From a virus, in the IMG/VR virus record IMGVR_UViG_3300025728_000023, positions 1 to 34,193 of that record: a stretch of 34,193 nt of DNA; one strand, written 5' to 3'. This document shows positions 6,965 through 13,604 of this stretch, one piece after another. A program made the translations under genes and the position numbers. The notes under the pieces were generated by a model, which saw only the letters and a list, made by a program, of their open reading frames with translations, was not told where the DNA came from and ran no database searches. Numbering within the stretch: position 1 is the stretch's first letter; the number at the start of each line of letters is the position of its first letter.

Positions 6965-7429
6965 ATGAATTTACAACTACTAATTGAAAAGCTAAACAAT
7001 GATTTAACTGCACGTTTCAGAGGTGTGAAATTTGATAATATCGGCAAGCTTCACAATGAAATCATAGGACTTACAAATCAAATTTTGCAAGATAACAAAA
7101 CTGGATTGGAAATAAATTACTGTTGGGATATCCATATTAAAGGTGAGTACCACAAAGTAATGAAGTATGACATTAATTATACAGCAGATAAACGTTACAA
7201 ATATGATGTTAAAGGTAAAGTACATTTCATAACATTCTCAGCATTAAAAGAGATGCCAGAAGATGCTACGGTAGCTGATTTGATTCATGCAATGCAGTTA
7301 GACAACGCAAAAGAGCATCTTGAACGTATGCAACAAGAAAGACTTGAAATACTTGAAGATTTAGCTGTTAACAGTGAAGGAATCGAACATTGGAAGAAAA
7401 AGATTGAATCATTAGAATCCTCTCAATAG
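6965..7429 (+). CDS. Unknown protein, 154 aa
   Basis: Unrecognised. Helical N terminus, a central beta-like part with Tyr and Lys (YKYDVKGKVHFITF), and a C-terminal heptad-like helix (AKEHLERMQQERLEILEDL) that may dimerise. GGAGG nine bases upstream supports the start at 6965 rather than 6956. Its last codons form the 5' arm of a hairpin. Confidence 0.8.
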   Translation: MNLQLLIEKLNNDLTARFRGVKFDNIGKLHNEIIGLTNQILQDNKTGLEINYCWDIHIKGEYHKVMKYDINYTADKRYKYDVKGKVHFITFSALKEMPEDATVADLIHAMQLDNAKEHLERMQQERLEILEDLAVNSEGIEHWKKKIESLESSQ

Positions 7430-7440
7430 AGGGGATTCTA
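7413..7440 (+). terminator. Stop-codon hairpin
   Basis: TAGAATCCTCTC (7413-7424) pairs with GAGGGGATTCTA (7429-7440) with one U-G pair around AATA. The TAG stop (7427-7429) sits at the loop. No T tract follows. Confidence 0.5.
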
Positions 7441-7458
7441 GATACATACAAAATATTG

Positions 7459-7476
7459 ATAAAATAACGATTTTAT
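7459..7476. repeat. ATAAAA-N6-TTTTAT element, copy 2
   Basis: Perfect copy, arms extend to ATAAAAT and ATTTTAT. AAGGAGAG of the next gene starts two bases later. Confidence 0.7.
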
Positions 7477-7491
7477 TAAGGAGAGATGCTT

Positions 7492-7773
7492 ATGAAAAAG
7501 AAAATTATTAGTATTGCTTTGATAGGATTAACTTTGCTAGGTGCTTGTGAATCACCTGCAAGTAAACAAGAGCCATCAAAAACTAAAACAGAAAAGAAAG
7601 AAATGTTAGAAAGGCTTGAAGCTATTGGTTCGGACAGAATAGGTAGTTTTATAACTATCTTTAGAGATAAAGAAACAGGTTGTCAATATTTCAGCACTGA
7701 TGGAAGTTATGGTGGTGTTGTAATTGAGCCTGTGTTAACAGCAGAAGGGAAACCTTATTGTCCACAAAAATAA
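7492..7773 (+). CDS. Lipoprotein with a DUF6440-like domain, 93 aa
   Basis: A Lys-rich N terminus, a hydrophobic stretch and the lipobox L-G-A-C19 mark a lipid-anchored surface protein; signal peptidase II would cut before C19. A short Lys/Glu linker leads to a domain with FITIFRDKETGCQYF, then YGG and EGKPYC, a pattern I associate with DUF6440, which is small and of unknown function. The start at 7492 has AAGGAGAG at good distance; an in-frame ATG at 7486 is too close. Phage lipoproteins made early can block superinfection, but that is inference. Confidence 0.8.
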   Translation: MKKKIISIALIGLTLLGACESPASKQEPSKTKTEKKEMLERLEAIGSDRIGSFITIFRDKETGCQYFSTDGSYGGVVIEPVLTAEGKPYCPQK

Positions 7774-7796
7774 TACATAAAAAGGGAGAGATGTTT

Positions 7797-7949
7797 ATGT
7801 CAGAAGTTTTAGCTACATTAATCGTGTTTGGTGGTATGATTGGTATTGGATTATTGACAGGTGCATTAAAAATTAAATTCCTCAACAAGAAAGAACGTGC
7901 AGAAGGGAAAGGTGGACTTTATATAAACGGTAGAAAAATATTTAAATAA
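7797..7949 (+). CDS. Single-helix membrane protein, 50 aa
   Basis: Residues 3-27 form one hydrophobic membrane helix (VLATLIVFGGMIGIG and on), followed by a basic cytoplasmic tail. By the positive-inside rule the tail is inside. The ribosome binding site GGGAGAG supports 7797. It follows the lipoprotein gene directly, so both may act at the envelope. Confidence 0.75.
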   Translation: MSEVLATLIVFGGMIGIGLLTGALKIKFLNKKERAEGKGGLYINGRKIFK

Positions 7950-7959
7950 TAGTAATAAA

Positions 7960-7992
7960 TCTCTTGCCAAGAGAATATAAATGTAGTATACT
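7960..7992 (+). promoter_or_regulatory. Promoter with a perfect 15-base dyad
   Basis: TTGCCA (7964-7969), 17-base spacer, TATACT (7987-7992). The dyad TCTCTTG-C-CAAGAGA (7960-7974) is perfect although the -35 hexamer itself is not consensus, which suggests the dyad is selected for its own sake. Confidence 0.8.
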
Positions 7993-8011
7993 ATAACTAA
8001 GGAGGAACAAC

Positions 8012-8302
8012 ATGATACGATACAAAGAGATTATCATTGATGAAATCTTGAAGGTGCATGTATCTGAATTGTCTTATGGATTCCAAGGTTGTGTAAAAGT
8101 ATACTGGGTACATTCTCATCCAGATATTGATGCAATACATTATGAATTAAATGGCAAGACAACAGGTAAGGGTGTTAAAAATAACTTACAAGTCATTATG
8201 GATGCAATACACATGATGAAAGGCAAGAAACCTAGAAGGTTGAAACCTTTACATCAAAGAGGTAATGTAGTCTATCTTGACCGATGGGAGGACGAAAAAT
8301 GA
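8012..8302 (+). CDS. Unknown protein, 96 aa
   Basis: Unrecognised, basic, with strands in the first 50 residues and a Lys/Arg-rich stretch (KGKKPRRLKPLHQRG) that could contact nucleic acid. Preceded by AAGGAGG. Its stop overlaps the next start by ATGA, so the two are translationally coupled. Confidence 0.8.
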   Translation: MIRYKEIIIDEILKVHVSELSYGFQGCVKVYWVHSHPDIDAIHYELNGKTTGKGVKNNLQVIMDAIHMMKGKKPRRLKPLHQRGNVVYLDRWEDEK

Positions 8303-8535
8303 TTACATTTGATGAAGCTGTAGTGTTACTGGAAGCAGGTATGGAAGTAACTTTAGAGTGTGATGGTCATGATTATGAAATCTCACAAGCTGAGGATTGG
8401 ATTGGTGGAGAAGGGCAAGAAGGATATATCAGTCTAGTAATGGGTAACGTGGTATATGACAGTGCAAAACGCATTCTAAAGGAGTCTATCAAGCACTTAG
8501 AATCAGATGGTAAAGAAGTAGGAATCAGATGCTAA
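8299..8535 (+). CDS. Unknown protein, 78 aa
   Basis: Unrecognised acidic protein. FDEAVVLLEAGMEVT looks like a helix-strand opening seen in several small phage proteins. The start at 8299 is set by the ATGA overlap and by GGGAGG nine bases upstream; a longer frame from 8284 lacks a ribosome binding site. Confidence 0.78.
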   Translation: MITFDEAVVLLEAGMEVTLECDGHDYEISQAEDWIGGEGQEGYISLVMGNVVYDSAKRILKESIKHLESDGKEVGIRC

Positions 8536-8536
8536 A

Positions 8537-8608
8537 ATGGTAAACATTATAAATCTATTGTGTATCCTTGGATTTGTTTTACTAATGAGATTGGCAAGCA
8601 AATATTAG
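8537..8608 (+). CDS. Possible 23-aa membrane peptide
   Basis: A short frame that fills the gap before the next gene encodes a hydrophobic helix (IINLLCILGFVLLM) with basic residues after it. AGGA lies about 14 bases upstream, a poor distance. It is included because two other one-helix peptides of 31-32 residues occur within 1.3 kb. It may not be expressed. Confidence 0.3.
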   Translation: MVNIINLLCILGFVLLMRLASKY

Positions 8609-8619
8609 GAGGAATCTCT

Positions 8620-8850
8620 ATGAAACGTATAAATAAAACAGCAAACAACCTCAGAACTGTCTGGAATCAATTAGATAATGCAAGTGGTGAATTGTATAAC
8701 GCCCTGCACAACCTCTCTCAAATGACCGATATAACGGGTCAAATGCAACGTCAAATGGATATGATTGATGTATCTCGAATTGATATGCTGAAACAAGAGT
8801 TGGAAGCAATTATGGAAGCCAAAGGTATTGATATTAATGAACAAGATTGA
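8620..8850 (+). CDS. Unknown helical protein, 76 aa
   Basis: The sequence is helical from end to end, with Met- and Gln-rich heptad-like stretches, so it is probably a small coiled coil. TAGGAGG precedes the start at 8620. It overlaps the next gene by 14 bases in another frame. Confidence 0.78.
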   Translation: MKRINKTANNLRTVWNQLDNASGELYNALHNLSQMTDITGQMQRQMDMIDVSRIDMLKQELEAIMEAKGIDINEQD

Positions 8851-8980
8851 CCTTCTTCTTAAATTACATGAAGAACTTGCAAAAGCAGAACGTAGACAAT
8901 TACCTCATGCAATCAAACCAAGTGGTTGCATGAGAGGTTTACAGATAGCTATTGAAATAATAGAAAATCATAAGGAGTGA
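8837..8980 (+). CDS. Unknown small protein, 47 aa
   Basis: A 47-codon frame starting inside the previous gene. Basic and helical (KIDLLLKLHEELAKAERR). Only AAAGG precedes it, 11 bases away, so translation probably depends on coupling to the gene upstream. The AAGGAGTGA at its end is the ribosome binding site of the next gene and contains the stop. Confidence 0.6.
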   Translation: MNKIDLLLKLHEELAKAERRQLPHAIKPSGCMRGLQIAIEIIENHKE

Positions 8981-8984
8981 TTAA

Positions 8985-9083
8985 ATGAAAATTACTGTTA
9001 CATTCTTGATTGTTGTTATAATGTGGATTGGTGGGTTTATGATGGGTTTTGGTCTTCATGATGCAATTATGAATTTACTTTAA
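8985..9083 (+). CDS. Membrane peptide, 32 aa
   Basis: A 32-residue peptide, nearly all of it one membrane helix (FLIVVIMWIGGFMMGFG). AGGAGTGAT is placed correctly. It is followed by a perfect ATAAAA-N6-TTTTAT element. Confidence 0.65.
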   Translation: MKITVTFLIVVIMWIGGFMMGFGLHDAIMNLL

Positions 9084-9089
9084 GAATTA

Positions 9090-9107
9090 ATAAAAGAAAT
9101 CTTTTAT
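9090..9107. repeat. ATAAAA-N6-TTTTAT element, copy 3
   Basis: Perfect copy, with arms that extend to TAATAAAAG-type pairing. AAAGGAG follows two bases later. It begins seven bases after the previous stop codon. Confidence 0.7.
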
Positions 9108-9122
9108 AAAGGAGTGGGTGTC

Positions 9123-9296
9123 ATGTTTAAAGAATTTCGTGTCGAGTATTGGCAAGGCGATGACCAAGGAGCATATATTGAATTTGCAACATTTGGAGCA
9201 AAGAACATTGTAGATGCAGTTATTTATGCTGATGGTAAATATGGTGATGTAATATCAGTAAGAGAAGTTGGTTTATTCTTTAAAGATAATGAATAA
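9123..9296 (+). CDS. Unknown small protein, 57 aa
   Basis: Unrecognised. Two strand-like stretches flank a probable helix (NIVDAVIYADGKYGDVISVREV), which is compatible with a small alpha-beta fold. AAAGGAG precedes 9123; a GTG at 9114 overlaps the ribosome binding site. Confidence 0.72.
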   Translation: MFKEFRVEYWQGDDQGAYIEFATFGAKNIVDAVIYADGKYGDVISVREVGLFFKDNE

Positions 9297-9310
9297 AAGG
9301 ATTGTTTTAT
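9293..9310. repeat. ATAAAA-N6-TTTTAT element, copy 4
   Basis: Perfect copy; it begins one base before the stop codon TAA of the gene upstream (9294-9296) and ends shortly before the next ribosome binding site. Confidence 0.7.
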
Positions 9311-9324
9311 GAAAGGGTGGTATT

Positions 9325-9489
9325 ATGAAAGTTAAAAAGAAATCTGGTAAACCTTTTAAATCTGGTAACAAGATTAATACAGTAGATAAGATGATTGACC
9401 ATCCTATTAATAAGGGTGAGTTGGCTTACACATTCTTAGAGGATGATTCATATGTAAGTGTTGTAATGTGTGAATTAGTGGAAGATTGA
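9325..9489 (+). CDS. Unknown small protein, 54 aa
   Basis: A basic N-terminal 20 residues (KVKKKSGKPFKSG) and an acidic C-terminal part. AAAGGGTGG precedes the start. The stop TGA runs directly into a decayed ATAAAA-N6-TTTTAT element. Confidence 0.7.
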   Translation: MKVKKKSGKPFKSGNKINTVDKMIDHPINKGELAYTFLEDDSYVSVVMCELVED

Positions 9490-9506
9490 TAAAATTTTAG
9501 TTTGAT
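9489..9506. repeat. Decayed ATAAAA element
   Basis: ATAAAA-N6-TTTGAT: one base away from the perfect element, overlapping the stop codon of the gene before it. Confidence 0.45.
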
Positions 9507-9521
9507 ACAGGAGGAATGTAT

Positions 9522-9806
9522 ATGTTATATAAAGTACCGTTTACTCGAATTAATGGCTCATTTTCTAATGATTTAAGAACTAAGGTTATTCGTCAAGAGG
9601 TTGATATTGTTGTTGAATTTGATGCAGATGTTATTAATTATGACAATATGCATGAATTTGAAGAGAAAGCATGGGAAGAATTTAGAGAACAATTACCTCA
9701 CTGGAGAGATTATAGTCCTCCTAAGTATTGCTATGATGGATGGTCAACTGTAATCATGGGGAGAAGCAAGTTTGAAGCCCTAGATGGTGGGAGGATTGAG
9801 ATATGA
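9522..9806 (+). CDS. Unknown protein, 94 aa
   Basis: Unrecognised. The strand VRQEVDIVVEFDADV-like region (residues 22-36) is followed by a Trp- and Glu-rich part. AGGAGG is seven bases before 9522; the in-frame ATG at 9516 is too close. Overlaps the next gene by ATGA. Confidence 0.78.
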   Translation: MLYKVPFTRINGSFSNDLRTKVIRQEVDIVVEFDADVINYDNMHEFEEKAWEEFREQLPHWRDYSPPKYCYDGWSTVIMGRSKFEALDGGRIEI

Positions 9807-9898
9807 ATATAGTTATAGGTATCCTTTTCGGTCTTGCATTTTGTGTATGTGCTTTTGGATTCGGGTATTTCTTGTGTGAGTATCTAGATAGAAAATAA
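9803..9898 (+). CDS. Membrane peptide, 31 aa
   Basis: A 31-residue peptide, one Cys- and Gly-containing membrane helix (IVIGILFGLAFCVCAFGFG) with a charged end. The start overlaps the previous stop as ATGA and has GGGAGG upstream. Confidence 0.65.
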   Translation: MNIVIGILFGLAFCVCAFGFGYFLCEYLDRK

Positions 9899-9909
9899 TT
9901 TTTAAATAT

Positions 9910-9942
9910 TCGCTTGACAAGCGATATAAAGTGTAGTATAAT
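9910..9942 (+). promoter_or_regulatory. Consensus promoter with a perfect 15-base dyad
   Basis: TTGACA (9914-9919), 17-base spacer, TATAAT (9937-9942). The dyad TCGCTTG-A-CAAGCGA (9910-9924) is perfect and centred in the -35 box. Confidence 0.92.
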
Positions 9943-9972
9943 AAACTTATCAAAGAAAAGGGAGATGGTTGA

Positions 9973-10347
9973 ATGAAGAAACAAGCATACGCATTACTTA
10001 AAGGTGATAAAATGATTGGAAAGTTCCATAATAGCAAGAAGACAGTTAAGAAGCTTTATCCTAAACAGGTTGTCAAAGAAGGTTACTCAATTGGAGTATT
10101 CACACTAGACCACAAGATTGACCCAAAAGAAGTTGTTACAGTGACATTGTACACTGACTATATGGGAGTGAATCACTTCAACAGAGGTGACAACTTCTAT
10201 GCGGTAGATGGTAATTACAGAAGTGACATGTCTGGATTCTACAAATTAGAAGTGGATGAAGATGATATTGAAAAGTCTAGCTATGAAAGATACTTCATTA
10301 AGGATGTTTCTTCTGTTGAAATGATTGGAAGAACTGATAAAAATTAA
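9973..10347 (+). CDS. Unknown protein, 124 aa
   Basis: Unrecognised. The N-terminal 40 residues are basic (GKFHNSKKTVKKLYPKQ), the rest shows strands with Tyr and Val and an acidic stretch (VDEDDIEKSS). GGGAGATGG precedes the start. Its opening, a strand, then a Lys-rich segment with a YPKQ or YPEQ motif, is shared with the next gene, so the two may be distant paralogues. Confidence 0.8.
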   Translation: MKKQAYALLKGDKMIGKFHNSKKTVKKLYPKQVVKEGYSIGVFTLDHKIDPKEVVTVTLYTDYMGVNHFNRGDNFYAVDGNYRSDMSGFYKLEVDEDDIEKSSYERYFIKDVSSVEMIGRTDKN

Positions 10348-10360
10348 ATACATAAATCGC

Positions 10361-10389
10361 TTGACAAGAGCATAAGATAATGATATAAT
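10361..10389 (+). promoter_or_regulatory. Full-consensus promoter, TCGCTTGACAAGAG class
   Basis: TTGACA (10361-10366), 17-base spacer, TATAAT (10384-10389) with TGA before it. Confidence 0.93.
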
Positions 10390-10419
10390 TAACTTAACAA
10401 AAACAAAGGGGATGGTTGA

Positions 10420-10770
10420 ATGATAATTGCAAAAGTATTCAAGGATGGTAAATTGGTTGACCAAGGCATCGTAATCAGTGGTAAGAAATGGGTAGAAGCT
10501 TATCCAGAACAATATGTTGAAGTAACAAGTGATACACATGATTATGGTAATGGTCGCACTTACAATGTAGCTGATGGTTATCACTTCCAAGAACTGCAAG
10601 ACAATGGAAATGGTTGGGAAGTTGTCTATGACAGTAATGAAAAGATTGACCGAACAGTTGATTATGATTTACCATCATGGTTTGTAAATGCTACTCCAAT
10701 CCCAGACTTCTCACACAAGATGGATGAGGACGGAAATATTGAAGAAACTTTTCATGGGTACATTAAATAA
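10420..10770 (+). CDS. Unknown protein, 116 aa
   Basis: Unrecognised. It opens with strands (IIAKVFKDGKLVDQGIVISG) and then KKWVEAYPEQYVEV, similar in layout to the gene before it. Acidic and rich in Asp, Asn and aromatic residues toward the end. AAAGGGGATGG precedes the start. The stop is at the base of a short GC hairpin. Confidence 0.8.
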   Translation: MIIAKVFKDGKLVDQGIVISGKKWVEAYPEQYVEVTSDTHDYGNGRTYNVADGYHFQELQDNGNGWEVVYDSNEKIDRTVDYDLPSWFVNATPIPDFSHKMDEDGNIEETFHGYIK

Positions 10771-10788
10771 GAGGGGTTTATCCCCTCT
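10770..10788 (+). terminator. Short GC hairpin after a stop codon
   Basis: AGAGGGG (10770-10776), TTTAT loop, CCCCTCT (10782-10788). Its first base is the last base of the stop codon. No T tract follows, so it may slow or process rather than terminate. Confidence 0.45.
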
Positions 10789-10813
10789 ATAAACTAAATA
10801 AGGAGATGGTTCT

Positions 10814-11008
10814 ATGATAGTTAAAGATTATAAAGCATGGGTAAAAACAGCAAGTATTGATAATTTGCTAGATGCTCTGGTGTCATTATATGAAGAGAAT
10901 CAAGAAATCAAAGAAGACTTTGAAGTATATGAAGAGTCTGGAGCAGAAATGGAAGAGAATTATCGTTTAGTGTATACAGAAATCAAACAAAGAGCAGGAG
11001 GTCGATAA
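10814..11008 (+). CDS. Unknown helical acidic protein, 64 aa
   Basis: Acidic, helical throughout (SLYEENQEIKEDFEVYEE), with no visible motif. AAGGAGATGG precedes the start. The end of this gene and the end of the next share a repeated junction sequence (GTCGATAATATGAGAA). Confidence 0.78.
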   Translation: MIVKDYKAWVKTASIDNLLDALVSLYEENQEIKEDFEVYEESGAEMEENYRLVYTEIKQRAGGR

Positions 11009-11009
11009 T

Positions 11010-11273
11010 ATGAGAAAACTACAACATTTATCATTACGACAATTAGAGGTTGCTTTAAACTACAATCAAATGATTGGTTGCGAGGATTCAGTTGCGGAAA
11101 TTGAAGATGAAATGTATCAACAAAGAAAGGAGCAACGTGAGCGTACTAAGGCTATTATGGGAAGACCACGTTGTATGTCTTGTTACACTTTTGAGAATCT
11201 TGAAGAAAATTATAAGTGCAAGTCTTGTAACAATAATAAGAATACAAATACAGTAGTTCTAAGGAGTCGATAA
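11010..11273 (+). CDS. Zinc-ribbon protein, 87 aa
   Basis: The C-terminal part has C55-x-x-C58 and C70-x-x-C73, a classical zinc-ribbon spacing, after a basic helical N-terminal half (QRKEQRERTKAIMGRPR). By analogy with other zinc ribbons it could bind nucleic acid or protein; no partner is visible. AGGAGGTCG precedes the start. Confidence 0.8.
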   Translation: MRKLQHLSLRQLEVALNYNQMIGCEDSVAEIEDEMYQQRKEQRERTKAIMGRPRCMSCYTFENLEENYKCKSCNNNKNTNTVVLRSR

Positions 11274-11274
11274 T

Positions 11275-11472
11275 ATGAGAAGTGAAAAAGAATTGCAAGA
11301 AAAATTATTATATTGTAAGCAAAGACGTAGTTTTTGGAGAGACACAATGTGGAGAACAGAAAAGGCAGAAAAATGGGAAGGTGAATATGAACGTGCAGTA
11401 AAGAATTACAATATATGGAATGAACGAGTTAAAACGTTAGAATTTGTCTTTGGTGATGTTGAAGTAATATAA
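11275..11472 (+). CDS. Unknown helical basic protein, 65 aa
   Basis: A basic, Trp-rich helical protein (SFWRDTMWRTEKAEKWEGEY). Probably a small coiled coil. AAGGAGTCG precedes the start. Part of the three-gene group 10814-11472 with near-zero spacing. Confidence 0.75.
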   Translation: MRSEKELQEKLLYCKQRRSFWRDTMWRTEKAEKWEGEYERAVKNYNIWNERVKTLEFVFGDVEVI

Positions 11473-11494
11473 AATCTAACAAAGAGGTGGTTGA

Positions 11495-11710
11495 ATGGGA
11501 GCATTAGAAATAACTATGACAATTAAATGTGGGGAATGTATCACACACTCTAATTTCTCTTTGAAACGTGATACGATGGATGACATACTTTTACTTGCAG
11601 ATACTATCAACAGTCATCATATGGGCTATTTTGAAGCCAAACAATCACATCCAGATGAGATTTCTATTACATGTACACAATGTGGTCATGAAGATGAATT
11701 AAGTCTTTAA
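11495..11710 (+). CDS. Zinc-binding small protein, 71 aa
   Basis: Two Cys pairs, C12-x-x-C15 and C60-x-x-C63, lie on two strand pairs far apart in sequence; this is the layout of a zinc ribbon with a helical insert. AGAGGTGG precedes the start. Function unknown. Confidence 0.75.
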   Translation: MGALEITMTIKCGECITHSNFSLKRDTMDDILLLADTINSHHMGYFEAKQSHPDEISITCTQCGHEDELSL

Positions 11711-11728
11711 ATAAGATTCTCATTTAAC
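11711..11728. repeat. Decayed ATAAAA element
   Basis: ATAAGA-TTCTCA-TTTAAC followed by AAGGAGG; it shares the loop TTCTCA and the flank AACAAGGAG with the copy at 11920, so the two are related by descent. Confidence 0.4.
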
Positions 11729-11740
11729 AAGGAGGAATTT

Positions 11741-11923
11741 ATGATGGTAATAACAATAACAGGTGTTGATAAGTTTACTCATGATTCTTTTTATTACTTC
11801 ACTGTAGATGTAGATTTAATGAAGGATGATTTTAGATTGCATCATGAAGAAAATTGTGTGAAAATTTATATCAATGATGATTACTATGTGTCAACTATAG
11901 AAGATTTTGAATTAAGTCGATAA
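11741..11923 (+). CDS. Unknown small protein, 60 aa
   Basis: Beta-rich small protein with alternating hydrophobics (MVITITGV, SFYYFTVDVDLM, CVKIYINDDYYV). The next ATG at 11744 is an equally good start. AAGGAGG precedes it. The stop codon runs into the next repeat element. Confidence 0.72.
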   Translation: MMVITITGVDKFTHDSFYYFTVDVDLMKDDFRLHHEENCVKIYINDDYYVSTIEDFELSR

Positions 11924-11937
11924 AATTCTCATTTTAA
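11920..11937. repeat. Near-perfect ATAAAA element
   Basis: ATAAAA-TTCTCA-TTTTAA, followed by CAAGGAG. The stop codon TAA (11921-11923) is inside the left arm. Confidence 0.55.
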
Positions 11938-11951
11938 CAAGGAGTGATTAA

Positions 11952-12125
11952 ATGATTACAAAAATGGTTTATCAATTTCTCACACCTCCAAGTAAAGGAA
12001 GAAGATTTAAAACAATTCACAAAGGAGTTTCAAAAACTTGGAAAGTGGTAGAGGTTGTTCGTAAGATGAGTAATGTTGGTCATAGATATGAAATAAAAGC
12101 AGAATTAATTAACGTATCTGAATAA
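11952..12125 (+). CDS. Unknown basic protein, 57 aa
   Basis: A basic protein (KGRRFKTIHKGVSKTWKVVEVVRK) that resembles a single small beta sheet; nucleic acid binding is possible. AAGGAGTGAT precedes the start. Not similar to its neighbours by eye. Confidence 0.7.
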   Translation: MITKMVYQFLTPPSKGRRFKTIHKGVSKTWKVVEVVRKMSNVGHRYEIKAELINVSE

Positions 12126-12139
12126 AAGTCTGATTTTAT
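12122..12139. repeat. ATAAAA-N6-TTTTAT element, copy 5
   Basis: Perfect copy overlapping the stop codon TAA (12123-12125); here it abuts a promoter (-35 at 12143) instead of a ribosome binding site. Confidence 0.7.
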
Positions 12140-12142
12140 CGC

Positions 12143-12171
12143 TTGACAGGAGATTTAAAGTGTGATAAAAT
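12143..12171 (+). promoter_or_regulatory. Promoter, TCGCTTGACAGGAG class
   Basis: TTGACA (12143-12148), 17-base spacer, TAAAAT (12166-12171) with TGA before it. Confidence 0.78.
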
Positions 12172-12196
12172 GGAATCAAGATAAGGAGATGGTTGT

Positions 12197-12406
12197 ATGC
12201 GACCAAGTGGAAAATTTGTTTATCTAATGTCAACAATTGAAGGTGCTTTTATTGCAGAAGTTGTATCTGGTGTGAAGCTTCAAAAAGGTGACGAACTAAA
12301 CTATAAAGGTAACAAATTATTTGTAACAAGTATAAACGTAGTTGGTGGAGATTCTACTAACATTCTAAATGTAGTGAAAATTGGGTCTGCAATTATTGTA
12401 GAATAG
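12197..12406 (+). CDS. Unknown small beta-rich protein, 69 aa
   Basis: Alternating strands and a VKLQKGDEL turn suggest a small beta barrel; no motif is recognisable. AAGGAGATGG precedes the start. First of a run of small genes without further promoters up to 13604. Confidence 0.75.
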   Translation: MRPSGKFVYLMSTIEGAFIAEVVSGVKLQKGDELNYKGNKLFVTSINVVGGDSTNILNVVKIGSAIIVE

Positions 12407-12419
12407 GAGGAATGATTTT

Positions 12420-12599
12420 ATGGAAAAAGAAAAAGGTGCATTAGGTATGGAACTTGATGAAGTGAAAGTTGTAATCGTGAACAAACAAGGATTTAGAACT
12501 TTAATGCCCAACATTTATATGGCAAAATCATATGCAGAAGGTCTTTGGAAAGGTGAAGTTGATAGAATTGAAGTAACACAAACATATAAATTTGATTAA
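12420..12599 (+). CDS. Unknown small protein, 59 aa
   Basis: Preceded by TAGGAGG. A strand (VKVVIVNKQGF) then a helix (YMAKSYAEGLWKGEV) suggest a compact alpha-beta fold. No motif recognised. Confidence 0.7.
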   Translation: MEKEKGALGMELDEVKVVIVNKQGFRTLMPNIYMAKSYAEGLWKGEVDRIEVTQTYKFD

Positions 12600-12612
12600 G
12601 GGAGAGATGTGT

Positions 12613-12891
12613 ATGAACTTTAGATTAAATTTGAGTAGTGATAAGGTGCTTGAAAAGTCTTATGGGGATTCAATGTCGATTTCAAGTTTTATCGAGTGTT
12701 GTGAATGTGGTGGATTCATTGATGATGACGGATATGCAGTTGAAATATTGCTAGATGGTAAAATAGTATGGGATGCTTGGAAAGAGTCTGGAAGCGGTCT
12801 TTATCCATCTGATGCATTATATCATCATAAGGAACTGTTACAGCTTGAAAAGGCACATAAAGGCTTAGAGGTTGTATGGTACAATAGATAA
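12613..12891 (+). CDS. Unknown protein with CCxC, 92 aa
   Basis: Contains E-C30-C31-E-C33-G-G, a Cys cluster that could bind metal, though a second Cys pair is missing. The rest shows strands and a His-rich turn (ALYHHKELL). GGGAGAG supports 12613; an in-frame ATG at 12607 is too close. Confidence 0.75.
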   Translation: MNFRLNLSSDKVLEKSYGDSMSISSFIECCECGGFIDDDGYAVEILLDGKIVWDAWKESGSGLYPSDALYHHKELLQLEKAHKGLEVVWYNR

Positions 12892-12905
12892 AATCTTAAT
12901 TTCAA
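12888..12905. repeat. Decayed ATAAAA element
   Basis: ATAAAA-TCTTAA-TTTCAA followed by CAAGGGAG; overlaps the stop codon TAA of the gene before it. Confidence 0.45.
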
Positions 12906-12921
12906 CAAGGGAGATGATTGT

Positions 12922-13122
12922 ATGGCAAAAATTACAAAAACTGAAAATGGAAATTATAAAGTAGAATTAAGTCAACAAGAATTGAATACGATTGCGTTAC
13001 TATTAGGACATTCTAGTGACGAACTAGTTAAAGAAAAAGCAGAAGATTGGGAGATTCAACAAGTGTCTATAAAAAGTGAATTGGATAGTCTGTATAGCAA
13101 CTTTTTCAGACATATGAAATGA
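12922..13122 (+). CDS. Unknown small protein, 66 aa
   Basis: A short beta hairpin (AKITKTENGNYKVELS) followed by a long helical part (QQELNTIALLLGHSS and on). The layout is common in small phage proteins of unknown role. GGGAGATGAT precedes the start. Confidence 0.75.
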   Translation: MAKITKTENGNYKVELSQQELNTIALLLGHSSDELVKEKAEDWEIQQVSIKSELDSLYSNFFRHMK

Positions 13123-13139
13123 TAAAATTTTACTTTTAT
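13122..13139. repeat. ATAAAA-N6-TTTTAT element, copy 6
   Basis: Perfect copy that begins on the last base of the stop codon; ATGGAG follows shortly after. Confidence 0.7.
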
Positions 13140-13155
13140 GAATGGAGATGATTGT

Positions 13156-13335
13156 ATGAAAAACTTAACAAAACAACAGCAAGAACTAGCATTAGAGTAT
13201 GCTGTGGCATTTTTAGAACAGGAGATTGAAATTCATGAAGCGAGAAGAGATACTTCTCATGGTGAACCTAAAAAGGCTATTCAAGCTAGATTAGATGTAA
13301 TGTATAAAGAGTTAGACTTATTCACAAATGCATAA
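13156..13335 (+). CDS. Unknown helical protein, 59 aa
   Basis: Helical throughout (KQQQELALEYAVAFLEQEIEIHEARR), probably a helical hairpin. ATGGAGATGAT precedes 13156; an ATG at 13138 lies in the repeat element upstream of the ribosome binding site. Confidence 0.75.
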   Translation: MKNLTKQQQELALEYAVAFLEQEIEIHEARRDTSHGEPKKAIQARLDVMYKELDLFTNA

Positions 13336-13346
13336 GGGGTGATATT

Positions 13347-13604
13347 ATGAGGATTATTAAAACAAATTTGTCGATTGCTAATGATAGAATCATTGACCAT
13401 CAATCGTATGTGGAAGAAGAAGAGAGTTGGGAAGCATTTATTCAAAGAGTTGAATCTGGGTATCTATTTTCAAAACATCATAAAGTTAGAGTTGAAAGAA
13501 TAGTATATGATGACTTTCATTTATCATGTGATGTGTACAGTGAAGTTGACAGGCACATTAAACATTTAGCAATGATTGAAGGGTATGTACAATTATGTCA
13601 ATAA
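13347..13604 (+). CDS. Unknown protein, 85 aa
   Basis: Unrecognised. A central acidic helix (EEEESWEAFIQRVESG) and a basic stretch with paired His (FSKHHKVRVERIVYDD). AAGGGGTGAT precedes the start. Overlaps the next gene by ten bases. Confidence 0.75.
   Translation: MRIIKTNLSIANDRIIDHQSYVEEEESWEAFIQRVESGYLFSKHHKVRVERIVYDDFHLSCDVYSEVDRHIKHLAMIEGYVQLCQ

Noticed and set aside
10246-10678. Long minus-strand frames opposite 9973-10770
   Set aside because: They cross a consensus + strand promoter and two gene boundaries and lack initiation signals.
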